38,770 nucleotides of DNA from Clostridia bacterium (GTDB lineage Bacteria; Bacillota; Clostridia; Acetivibrionales; STF1-152): positions 1-38,770 of the forward strand of contig JANQLN010000043.1 in assembly GCA_028280575.1 (NCBI GenBank). Reading direction: 5' to 3'. The notes under the pieces were generated by a model that was not told where the DNA came from, did no database searches, and saw only the letters and a list, made by a program, of their open reading frames with translations. The translations under genes were made by a program, and so were the position numbers. This document shows positions 1-7,023 of this stretch, piece by piece. The first letter of the stretch is position 1; each line of letters starts with the position of its first letter.

Positions 1-330
1 AGGTAAGTGCCGGGGCATCTGAACTACGGATGGTGAATATGCCGGGTAGCCTTTTTCAAGGTTCTAGATACTTACATTTTCTTAATGATTGGACTGATAA
101 ATGTTTCATTATACGCGTAAATTTATACCTGTTTTAAAAAATGGGGAAACTCTCATATAATGAGTTTCACCAGCAGGTATATTTTTTGCTTGTCACTGGG
201 AGGGAGTAAAGCGTCTGCGGCAAACTCAGAGAGAAACATACTATACCCTGCAAAGTAAGAGATGTAACGTCATAATTCTATAATTTACTGTATCAGAACT
301 CTTGTAAGCATATTTTTTTCGTATTTTAAG
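1..330. other. gene-free left edge with possible structured RNA
   Basis: No credible gene is seen on either strand. Positions 1-76 could fold: GTAAGT (3-8) can pair with ACTTAC near 70, and CTACGG near 26 with CCGGGTAG near 42, so this may be the tail of a structured RNA cut by the window edge. No riboswitch class could be assigned. The rest, up to the stop of the minus-strand gene at 331, shows only short partial complementarities (for example GAGTTT near 163 with AAACTC near 223). Confidence 0.3.
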
Positions 331-642
331 CTATTTGAATTTTACAGCCGTACCGTATACCAAAATCTCAGCAGCTCCCTGCATAACGTTACTGGTTGAA
401 TACCTTACGTTTATTACTGCATCGGCTCCAATCTGCTCGGCCTCCTGTACCATTCTTTTTGTGGCAATAGCTCTTGCTTCGTTAATCATATCTACATAGG
501 AGCTCAATTCACCGCCGACAAGAGTTTTTAAACCACTCATTATATCCTTGCCCAAATGCTTTGCCTGGATGGTTGAGCCCTTAACAACACTTATTGTTTC
601 CAATTCCCTGCCGGTAATAAAATCAGTATTTACTATAATCAT
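331..642 (-). CDS. YbjQ/UPF0145-family protein
   Basis: Protein of 103 aa from the chosen start. The whole sequence fits the YbjQ (UPF0145) fold: an N-terminal strand with the signature ITGREL, a helix that begins after the GSTIQAKHLGKD segment, a long helix with NEARAIATKRMVQEAEQIGADAV, and a closing strand ending AEILVYGTAVK. The family is often listed as putative heavy-metal binding, but its role is not established. The start at 642 is chosen because GAGGAGG lies 6 nt upstream; a TTG at 657 would place that ribosome binding site inside the gene. The start overlaps the 3' end of the upstream membrane-protein gene by 20 nt, so the two are probably translationally coupled. Family call is firm, function unknown. 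Confidence 0.85.
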   Translation of the reverse strand: MIIVNTDFITGRELETISVVKGSTIQAKHLGKDIMSGLKTLVGGELSSYVDMINEARAIATKRMVQEAEQIGADAVINVRYSTSNVMQGAAEILVYGTAVKFK

Positions 643-838
643 CTTCATCCTCCTCAAAAATTTCCTTTATTCTTTCAATAAGTACTGCAACCAAAGCCCC
701 TGCAATCGCTAACATGACAGCACAAATTAAAATTCTTAAAATAATAGAAACAGGTAACAGTATAGCCAGCAAAACGGCACCGGCTATCTGTCCAAGTATG
801 AATAGAACTATGATAACAGGCGCAATGATTTTTTTCAT
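623..838 (-). CDS. small two-TM membrane protein
   Basis: A 71-aa hydrophobic protein. Two membrane segments are visible, about residues 4-30 and 33-57, followed by an acidic tail (IFEEDEDDYSKY). An AAAGGA ribosome binding site lies about 12 nt before the ATG. It is the first gene of a two-gene unit with the YbjQ-like gene, whose start lies inside its last codons. I do not recognise a family. The acidic cytosolic tail and the tight coupling suggest that the two products act together, but that is inference. Confidence 0.7.
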   Translation of the reverse strand: MKKIIAPVIIVLFILGQIAGAVLLAILLPVSIILRILICAVMLAIAGALVAVLIERIKEIFEEDEDDYSKY

Positions 839-1204
839 ATCAGCTTACATTCCTTTCACCGTATTTAAGTCAAAAAAACATAAGAAAACAGCGTGCTAAA
901 GCTATTATATCATGCAATTCACATTTTATACAACTTTATTTACAAAGCAATCTGCGCTTGCGGCATTTTCATCATCACAACAAAAACAATGGGACAGGCA
1001 ATGAGGGCCAAATCCATTCTTCCTGGAGCTATTTGAAAAGCAATGTATTCCTCATTATCAGTATATCAAAAATGACCCGTTGGCAGCAAAAAAAATCTTC
1101 CAGTAAAAAAACCCCCGGTATAACCAGGGGTTGTAGGGGGTTAAATAATTTCTGAGGCTTTGGAGTCTGCCCAGTAAATTTTAGTTTTTCATATTTTTAA
1201 TATA
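839..1204. other. gene-free stretch before small peptide gene
   Basis: Reading frames here lack ribosome binding sites and look random in composition. A stretch around 945-1075 stays open on both strands but has no start; it could be a decayed gene end. The only clear signal is the minus-strand terminator at 1105-1132, which belongs to the peptide gene at 1205-1309. Confidence 0.4.
1105..1132 (-). terminator. intrinsic terminator of the 34-aa peptide gene
   Basis: Read on the minus strand, ACCCCTGG (1124-1131) pairs with CCGGGGGT (1111-1118) across a 5-nt loop and is followed by seven T (1105-1111). It lies about 70 nt past the stop of the peptide gene at 1205 and supports that gene as a real transcription unit. 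Confidence 0.75.
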
Positions 1205-1309
1205 TTACTCACAGCCGCCTCTTCTATTTGCTATATTGTTATTGCACTCATCCATTTTTGGCCTATTGTTGTTATTCTGCTTTTCCTTTTTGTTTTTCTT
1301 TTTACCCAT
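1205..1309 (-). CDS. 34-aa Asn/Lys-rich peptide with two Cys
   Basis: Short gene of 34 codons plus TAA. An AAAGGAG ribosome binding site sits 7 nt before the ATG, and an intrinsic terminator follows at 1105-1132, so it is very likely expressed. The peptide begins MGKKKNKKEKQ, then runs of Asn, RPKMDEC, NNNIANRRGG and ends CE. Its first third is strongly basic. It has no hydrophobic stretch and no signal peptide, and two cysteines 11 residues apart. I do not recognise the family. Such short, Asn-rich, low-complexity peptides are sometimes spore-associated in clostridia, but nothing in the sequence proves that here. It is divergent from the LTA synthase gene. Confidence 0.6.
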   Translation of the reverse strand: MGKKKNKKEKQNNNNRPKMDECNNNIANRRGGCE

Positions 1310-1442
1310 AAAAAAACTCCTTTGCTTTTTTGTACTTAAAGCCCGCACTAACCGGATTTAAGCACTATTTTAGAATTATTTTATCCATACAAAAAGAAAA
1401 TATTCTACTTTATAATAATTTGTATTGCTGTTTTTAAATAAT

Positions 1443-1471
1443 TTGACTTTATATCCGGTTAGTATTATTAT
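1443..1471 (+). promoter_or_regulatory. sigma-A-type promoter for LTA synthase gene
   Basis: TTGACT, 17-nt spacer, TATTAT. Transcription would begin near 1478, about 24 nt before the ATG at 1502. Confidence 0.6.
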
Positions 1472-1501
1472 TACTGTAAACAAGATGAATGAGAGGTTAA
1501 A

Positions 1502-3358
1502 ATGTATATAAATAGAGGAATATACAAAATGGAAAAGAGAAAAAAATATAATTTCAAGTGGGAATTGATTTATTGGCTGCTTTTCATTATTGCCATGACT
1601 TTTAAAAGCATTTATTTTTCATATTTATATGGCTTCAACGGCTATTCGCTTATTCCTATCATATTATCATCAATTGGCATGGCAGCTTTTTCCATATTGA
1701 TTTCAAACAGAAAACGTTACTATATGGCTTTAATTATTAACCTGTTGTTCACAATAATTCTGATATCAGATCTGGTATACTCCAGATATTATGGAAATCC
1801 ACTTACTTTTTCTCTGCTATACCAGCTCAGTCTTGTAGGTGACACATTTGAAAGCGTTACATATTTGATTAACTATAAAGATTCATTTCTCGCTGTTGAT
1901 TTCCTGGTTTTATTAATTTATTTTATAGTCATGGGTAAAAAATATGGGACCAGGGCAAAGAGAATTTACGGTAAGCTGAAAATAATATCTGCTGCATTTT
2001 TAATTGCCTGTTTATTTATATCATATAGATTTTTTATTTCTTATGATAAACATATGGTAGAAAATTTTAGTATAAACAGGTCCATAAGGCACGCAGGTAT
2101 TTATAATTTCCATTTAAGCGACATGACTTCCTATATCAAAAACCGCTTTTATAAGGAGTCTTTGACTCCTGAAGAAACAGAAACCTTATTGTCCCGTTTC
2201 GAAAAAACTCCGGGTGAAAATGAGTATACGGCAGCCGCTTCCGGAATGAATCTTCTGATAATCCAATTAGAAGCAATTCAAGGCTTTGTTATTAACAGTA
2301 AAATCAACGGCAGAGAAATTACTCCAAATCTCAACAGGCTTATAGACAAAAGCCTGTATTTTAACAATTTATATTATCAGGTAAGCGGCGGGAATACTTC
2401 TGATGCAGAGTTCTTAACAAACACATCCCTCTATCCGGCCGAAAAAGGTGCCGCCTATTTTATCTATCCGGATAACAAGTTTTATTCCCTTTCAAAATTG
2501 ATGAAAAGTGCAGGATATAAAAGCTATGTTTTCCATGCCAATGACCCGTCTTTCTGGAATAGGAGTGCAATGTACAAGTCCCTTGGATTTGACAGGTTTA
2601 TAAGTGAAAACGATTTGGAGCTGAGTGAGATACTTGGATGGGGATTGAGTGACCCTGAGCTCTATCAGCAGGCTGTAAAATTCCTTGACGGGAATGAACC
2701 CTTCCACGCATTTATCATCTCACTGTCCAGCCATTACCCTTATTTTGAGTTTAATGAATATGATTTTGATGTTGGTAAATATGAAGGTACAATACTAGGT
2801 AACTATTTAAGAGCCGCCCATTATGCAGATAGCGCCGTCGGCAGCCTGTATCGGCAATTGAATGAAAGCGGTATGCTGGAAAATACGGTGCTTGCCATTT
2901 ATGGTGACCATTTTGGCATATCAATGCAAAATGCGGATTTGATTACGGAATTTAAAGGGGTTAAAGACATAATTCCAGAAAGGATAAAGCTGCAAAAAGT
3001 GCCTTTCATTATCCACTCTCCATCCCATAATAACCTGAAAGGAATTATTCAAACAACAGGCGGGCAAATAGACATCATGCCTACACTTGCAAATATTATG
3101 GGCATTGACTGCAGCCCTTACGCTTTAGGCACAGATATTTTATCGTCTGAATCAGGATACGCGCTGCTGCGAGATGGCACTACGATCACCGACAGCTTTA
3201 TATATTACGGAAAAAACAACAGTGTGTACAATGTTAAAACCAATGAGGAGCTAAATATAAAAGATTTCAGGGATACTATTGCAAAAATCCAAAAAGAATT
3301 ATCAATATCCGATTTGATTCTTAATAAGGACGCTTTAAGAAAGCTTGACATTCCTTAG
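1502..3358 (+). CDS. ltaS: LtaS-family polyglycerolphosphate (lipoteichoic acid) synthase
   Basis: Protein of 618 aa with five predicted N-terminal membrane segments (about residues 15-190) followed by an extracellular sulfatase-fold domain, the LtaS architecture. The family transfers glycerol phosphate from phosphatidylglycerol to a growing chain on the outer membrane face. Key motifs are visible: LLIIQLEAI near 255 (metal ligand Glu), GGNTSDAEF with the likely nucleophile Thr299, SLSSHYPY near 408 and IYGDHFG near 468 (Asp and His ligands). Length is close to that of S. aureus LtaS. GAGAGG 5 nt before ATG 1502 supports that start; ATG 1529 is an alternative. The last codons lie in an inverted repeat shared with the convergent malic enzyme gene and give the tail RKLDIP. 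Whether it makes LTA itself or acts as a primase is not decidable here. Confidence 0.9.
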   Translation: MYINRGIYKMEKRKKYNFKWELIYWLLFIIAMTFKSIYFSYLYGFNGYSLIPIILSSIGMAAFSILISNRKRYYMALIINLLFTIILISDLVYSRYYGNPLTFSLLYQLSLVGDTFESVTYLINYKDSFLAVDFLVLLIYFIVMGKKYGTRAKRIYGKLKIISAAFLIACLFISYRFFISYDKHMVENFSINRSIRHAGIYNFHLSDMTSYIKNRFYKESLTPEETETLLSRFEKTPGENEYTAAASGMNLLIIQLEAIQGFVINSKINGREITPNLNRLIDKSLYFNNLYYQVSGGNTSDAEFLTNTSLYPAEKGAAYFIYPDNKFYSLSKLMKSAGYKSYVFHANDPSFWNRSAMYKSLGFDRFISENDLELSEILGWGLSDPELYQQAVKFLDGNEPFHAFIISLSSHYPYFEFNEYDFDVGKYEGTILGNYLRAAHYADSAVGSLYRQLNESGMLENTVLAIYGDHFGISMQNADLITEFKGVKDIIPERIKLQKVPFIIHSPSHNNLKGIIQTTGGQIDIMPTLANIMGIDCSPYALGTDILSSESGYALLRDGTTITDSFIYYGKNNSVYNVKTNEELNIKDFRDTIAKIQKELSISDLILNKDALRKLDIP

Positions 3359-3397
3359 GAGCCTGTGACAGACCACTAGGGAATATCAAGTTTTCTT
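3337..3397. repeat. inverted repeat spanning both convergent gene ends
   Basis: Two 22-nt arms, 3337-3358 and 3376-3397, match as an inverted repeat at 19 of 22 positions, with a 17-nt loop that holds GAGCCTGTGACAGACCA. Each arm encodes the last codons and TAG stop of one gene, so both proteins end RKLDIP. It probably acts as a bidirectional termination or 3'-end stabilising hairpin. Its loop sequence recurs elsewhere in the window. Confidence 0.75.
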
Positions 3398-4560
3398 GCT
3401 GAGCCTGACCTTACAGCGGCTTCTGCAACTTTTTCAGCTACAGCCCTGACAACCCTTGGGTCAAAAGGTGCGGGTATTACATAATCCTCATTGAGCCGGT
3501 CTTCACCTACCAAAGAAGCTATTGCCCAGGCCGCCGCAATTTTCATTTCATCATTAATATCACTTGCCCTTACATCCAGGGCACCTCTGAATATTCCAGG
3601 AAAAGCAAGCACATTATTTATCTGGTTTGCAAAATCCGAGCGGCCGGTCCCGATAACTCTAACCCCGGCTTTTTTAGCCTCATCGGGCATTATTTCAGGT
3701 ACCGGGTTTGCCAAAGCAAATATAATAGGATCATCAGACATACCTGCTATCATTTCTCTGGTCAAAATCCCGGGAGCAGACAATCCGATAAAAACATCGG
3801 CTCCTTTTATTACGTCCTCAATCATGCCTTTTTTCATCTCTTGATTTGATATTTCGGCCATTCTCATTTTTTCCTCGTTAAGATCTTCTCTGCCGCTGTA
3901 AATAGCTCCTTTCCGGTCACAAAGGACAACCTTTTCAAGCCCGGTACTCATTAAAAGCCTCGTAACTGCTATGCCTGACGCACCGGACCCATTTACTACG
4001 ACTGATATGTCTTTCATATCTTTATTGCAGATTTTCAGTGCATTGATCATTGCTGCCAAAACCACGACAGCAGTACCGTGCTGGTCGTCATGAAATATTG
4101 GAATATCACATTCCTTTTTCAATCTTCTCTCTATTTCAAAGCATCTTGGTGCTGAAATATCTTCAAGGTTTATACCTCCAAAGCTTCCGGCAACCATCTT
4201 TATTGTGTTGACAATTTCATCTGTATCTTTAGAACGTATACACAGTGGAAAAGCATCCACATCGGCAAATTTTTTAAAAAGTACGCATTTACCCTCCATT
4301 ACCGGCATCCCTGCTTCAGGTCCTATATCCCCAAGACCTAATACGGCGGTACCGTCTGTGACAACAGCAACAAGGTTCCATCTTCTCGTATATTTATAAG
4401 AGAGGTCTATATCCTTGCTTATGGCCAGGCATGGTTCGGCCACGCCGGGAGTGTAAGCTATAGATAAGCCTTCACGATTTGAAACCTCCACCCTGCTTCC
4501 GATTTCTATCTTCCCCTGCCACTCATCATGCATTTTTATTGCTTTTTCCCTAAAATCCAT
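3376..4560 (-). CDS. NAD(P)-dependent malic enzyme
   Basis: A 394-aa protein of the short bacterial malic enzyme type, which converts malate to pyruvate and CO2 with reduction of NAD(P)+. Visible motifs: SIAYTPGVAEPC near 32 (Tyr of the active site), a Lys-containing MEGKCVLFKKFADVDAFP near 89, the divalent-metal segment GGINLEDISAPRCFEIE near 128, HDDQHGTAVV near 157, and the Rossmann motif NGSGASGIAV near 188. Length fits the 390-410 aa short class, without a phosphotransacetylase domain. GAGGGGA lies 9 nt upstream of the ATG. The extreme C-terminus RKLDIP matches that of the convergent LTA synthase because both lie in one inverted repeat. The likely role is anaplerotic or NADPH supply; cofactor preference cannot be read from sequence with confidence. 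Confidence 0.95.
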   Translation of the reverse strand: MDFREKAIKMHDEWQGKIEIGSRVEVSNREGLSIAYTPGVAEPCLAISKDIDLSYKYTRRWNLVAVVTDGTAVLGLGDIGPEAGMPVMEGKCVLFKKFADVDAFPLCIRSKDTDEIVNTIKMVAGSFGGINLEDISAPRCFEIERRLKKECDIPIFHDDQHGTAVVVLAAMINALKICNKDMKDISVVVNGSGASGIAVTRLLMSTGLEKVVLCDRKGAIYSGREDLNEEKMRMAEISNQEMKKGMIEDVIKGADVFIGLSAPGILTREMIAGMSDDPIIFALANPVPEIMPDEAKKAGVRVIGTGRSDFANQINNVLAFPGIFRGALDVRASDINDEMKIAAAWAIASLVGEDRLNEDYVIPAPFDPRVVRAVAEKVAEAAVRSGSARKLDIP

Positions 4561-4633
4561 TATTAAAATTCCCCTCTAATCCTTTGTACATTCTCTCTTT
4601 AATACTACCATAATAATATAAAACATTCACTAT

Positions 4634-5377
4634 CTATATGTCATTATTACTTTCATCCTCATTTTTTTCATAAACCAGTCTCATATACATAAGTGCGGTA
4701 AATCTCTGTGTCATAAGATTAATAACAATAGACAAAAAGGTTATAACAAAGGATAACGCAAGCTCTTTTCCCGAAAGCAGCAAAGGAATTGTAATCATTG
4801 TCACCGGTACGGTGAGGATAATATTAAAAACAAACAGCATGAGAAAAATCTCATTTTTTCTTCCGGATGTTGCTTTCTTGCTTGCTTTGAAAGAATCGGC
4901 CACTCCCACATTTTTGTCTATAATAAAGCAAATGTTAAAAATATAAGTAATATAAATTGAAAATGCCGCTACTGTACACACCAGTGAAACAATTATATTG
5001 AAGCCGGTAAAAATAGCAGGAATAAAAATAGCTATAACTAAAAATACCAGGGCCAGTGTAGCCATTATTACAGTTAATCCTTTTTCCCTTATAAATGCCT
5101 TTATTTCTTCTTTCCCGTATAGTTCATTTTTCAGCTCTTTTATATAAGCGAAAAGATATACTGCCGATGTAAGATAGATAACCGCTATCCCCAGGCCGCT
5201 GAAAAGGAATGCCGCAATGCCGTATCCCTCCAGCTGTGAGGGCAGCATGACTCTTGTGAATCCGGCAAGGAGCAAAATGATAAACACCATAGGGGCTATG
5301 CCAAGCTCATAGAATCTTATGGCCTTTCCCATATATTTCAACAAGTTTCCAAGCAGTATCGAACCTTTTTTCGCCAT
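4634..5377 (-). CDS. six-TM membrane protein, GDPD-membrane-domain-like
   Basis: A 247-aa polytopic protein with about six hydrophobic segments (near residues 28-45, 58-78, 102-122, 125-155, 177-200, 208-228). The segment TYIFNICFIIDKNVGVADSFKASKK resembles the linker found in the membrane domain of glycerophosphodiester phosphodiesterases and in related DUF975-type proteins. The match is from memory and weak. No catalytic domain is attached. GGAGG sits 8 nt before the ATG. It is transcribed away from the AraC regulator gene, with overlapping divergent promoters, so it is a candidate target of that regulator. Function is unknown. Confidence 0.65.
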   Translation of the reverse strand: MAKKGSILLGNLLKYMGKAIRFYELGIAPMVFIILLLAGFTRVMLPSQLEGYGIAAFLFSGLGIAVIYLTSAVYLFAYIKELKNELYGKEEIKAFIREKGLTVIMATLALVFLVIAIFIPAIFTGFNIIVSLVCTVAAFSIYITYIFNICFIIDKNVGVADSFKASKKATSGRKNEIFLMLFVFNIILTVPVTMITIPLLLSGKELALSFVITFLSIVINLMTQRFTALMYMRLVYEKNEDESNNDI

Positions 5378-5416
5378 TACCCATACCTCCGTTATACAAA
5401 TATACCTTTGATAAAA

Positions 5417-5445
5417 TTGGCAGCGCCGACCATTGTTACATTATA
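5417..5445 (+). promoter_or_regulatory. promoter for cupin-AraC gene
   Basis: TTGGCA (5417-5422), 17-nt spacer, ATTATA (5440-5445). The -10 is imperfect. It overlaps the opposite-strand promoter at 5440-5468, so the two face each other across one region. Confidence 0.4.
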
Positions 5446-5468
5446 CCATGTTTGGACAGATATCAAAA
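5440..5468 (-). promoter_or_regulatory. promoter for six-TM membrane protein gene
   Basis: On the minus strand TTTTGA, 17-nt spacer, TATAAT. Transcription would start near 5433, leaving a leader of about 55 nt before the ATG at 5377. Confidence 0.5.
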
Positions 5469-5556
5469 CATATACGGCGTTTTTTTAAAAAAATTTGATA
5501 AGGATAACCTATCTGTGTTAAAATTACCATATAATTATATGATAAAGGAAATAACT

Positions 5557-6459
5557 ATGTACAAGCCAATGATAACAAAAGGAGAAAGTTTATTTAATGA
5601 CGGCATTCCCGTTTACCTTAATATTTCAAAGGAAATGAATACAAGAAATTGCCCCCTTCACAAGCATGATTTTATTGAAATAGCATATGTTTATTCAGGG
5701 ACAGGAGTACATTTGATAGGAGACCGGGAATATCCCGTATCAAAAGGGAAGCTTTGTATTATAAACTACGGCATACCTCATCTTTTTATACGCAATAATG
5801 ATAATATAACATCTGATTTGATAGTATATAACTGTGTATTTAAACCTGAGTTCATTGATTATTCCCTGCTTAACAGTACGGATTTTAAGGATATTACCGG
5901 TTGTTTGCTTTTTAACGCCTTTTTTGTAGAAAATAATCCTGGCGTAAACCTTACACTGGAAGGAGTTAACCAAAGTGAAATTGAAAATATTTATAAGAAA
6001 ATGCAGATAGAGTATTTTGCAAAACAGAAAGGTTATGTTAATATCCTACGCTCATGTTTAATTGAATTGCTTACAAAAATTTTTCGTCTTGTGGAAGATA
6101 ACAAAAACCAAAAACCATTAAACAATAAACAGCATATAATTAAACTGGCTTTGGATTTTCTCATGGCAAACTATTCATCACATAACCTGGGTATGGAGGA
6201 AATAGCTATGAAAACATTTTTAAGCAGGAGCTACTTAAGCAAGCTATTTAAAGAAGTCACCGGACAGAATTTTTCCGAATACCTGCAAAATCTCCGCATT
6301 TCCCATGCATGCAAACTGCTTGAAACAACCAATAAAAAAGTAACCGAAATTATGCTGGACGTGGGATTCAAAGATACAAAGCACTTCAACTCGCTTTTTA
6401 AAAAAATTGCAGGCAAAACACCAACAGGCTACAGGAAATTATACAAAAACGGGGTGTAA
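5557..6459 (+). CDS. cupin-domain AraC-family regulator
   Basis: Protein of 300 aa from the chosen start. The N-terminal half is a cupin sensor domain (LHKHDFIEIAYVYSGTG near 30, then IPHLF), typical of sugar-responsive AraC regulators. The C-terminal 100 residues hold two helix-turn-helix units: MEEIAMKTFLSRSYLSKLFKE and TEIMLDVGFKDTKHFNSLFKK, closing with TPTGYRK. ATG 5557 is preferred because AAAGGA lies 7 nt upstream; an in-frame TTG at 5452 has no ribosome binding site. Such regulators usually bind a small ligand and act on neighbouring genes. The divergent membrane protein gene is the obvious candidate. The ligand is unknown. Confidence 0.88.
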   Translation: MYKPMITKGESLFNDGIPVYLNISKEMNTRNCPLHKHDFIEIAYVYSGTGVHLIGDREYPVSKGKLCIINYGIPHLFIRNNDNITSDLIVYNCVFKPEFIDYSLLNSTDFKDITGCLLFNAFFVENNPGVNLTLEGVNQSEIENIYKKMQIEYFAKQKGYVNILRSCLIELLTKIFRLVEDNKNQKPLNNKQHIIKLALDFLMANYSSHNLGMEEIAMKTFLSRSYLSKLFKEVTGQNFSEYLQNLRISHACKLLETTNKKVTEIMLDVGFKDTKHFNSLFKKIAGKTPTGYRKLYKNGV

Positions 6460-6478
6460 AATTTCCCGTATAACGAAA

Positions 6479-6508
6479 CTCAAACTGTTTAAAATAAAAC
6501 AGTTTGAG
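6479..6508. terminator. 12-bp hairpin after AraC gene
   Basis: CTCAAACTGTTT (6479-6490) and its exact complement (6497-6508) with a 6-nt loop. The T tract is poor, so it may end transcription from the plus strand weakly or stabilise the 3' end. Confidence 0.5.
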
Positions 6509-6548
6509 CTGTAAAATATTCATGTTTTTCCATAAAAAATCAGATAGA

Positions 6549-6758
6549 TTATTTAACATCATATCCCTGGTCTTCAATTACATCCTTAATTATATCTGCC
6601 GATATTCTTTCATCATCATATTCTACAACTACTTTCTTTTCCTCAAGTGAAACAGTAACCTCTTCAACACCATTTAGTTCACCAACGGCTTTTTCTATTG
6701 CATTTACGCAATGCTGACAGGTAATTCCTTCTACATTCAGTGATATAACACCATGCAT
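6549..6758 (-). CDS. copZ: CopZ-like heavy-metal-associated domain protein
   Basis: A 69-aa single HMA domain protein. The metal-binding loop reads GITCQHCVNAIEKA (CxxC at about residues 12-15), followed by the ferredoxin-like fold with VEEVTVSLEEKKVVVEYDD and IIKDVIEDQGYDV. Such proteins bind Cu(I) and deliver it to copper ATPases or regulators. The usual MTC is ITC here. The start at 6758 has AAGGAGG 7 nt upstream. No copper ATPase or CsoR/CopY gene is nearby, so the usual operon partner is absent. It lies downstream of clpB on the same strand, separated by about 265 nt, and probably has its own promoter. Confidence 0.88.
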   Translation of the reverse strand: MHGVISLNVEGITCQHCVNAIEKAVGELNGVEEVTVSLEEKKVVVEYDDERISADIIKDVIEDQGYDVK

Positions 6759-7023
6759 TTCCCTACCTCCTTGGTATTGCAAGTACATTTTATAATTACA
6801 GAAATTAAACTTTAGTACTCACTTTTTCTCTTTTTGCTAACTATATGAAACACCTTTAATTCTTGCAATATAGCTTTTGAAAATCCATAAAGATTCTAAT
6901 TAATTCCAAAAGTCATATCCCATAGAATTATTAAGTTACATATAGTAAGTAACTTATCCATTTTTATAATTCTAAACCTATGTCAATTGTTTGTCAAATA
7001 TTAAATAGGTTTTAAGTCCTATT

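Noticed and set aside
1..60. c-di-GMP (GEMM-I) riboswitch
   Set aside because: The 3' half has a similar look, but the conserved ACGCAAAGCC part is missing.
958..1155. 65-aa plus-strand frame and an open stretch on the other strand around 945-1075
   Set aside because: No ribosome binding site, and the terminator at 1105-1132 cuts across it. A decayed gene end cannot be excluded but is not supported.
6933..6955. AAGTTAC/GTAACTT inverted repeat as a copper operator
   Set aside because: It does not match CopY or CsoR sites and lies too far from the CopZ start (about 175 nt).
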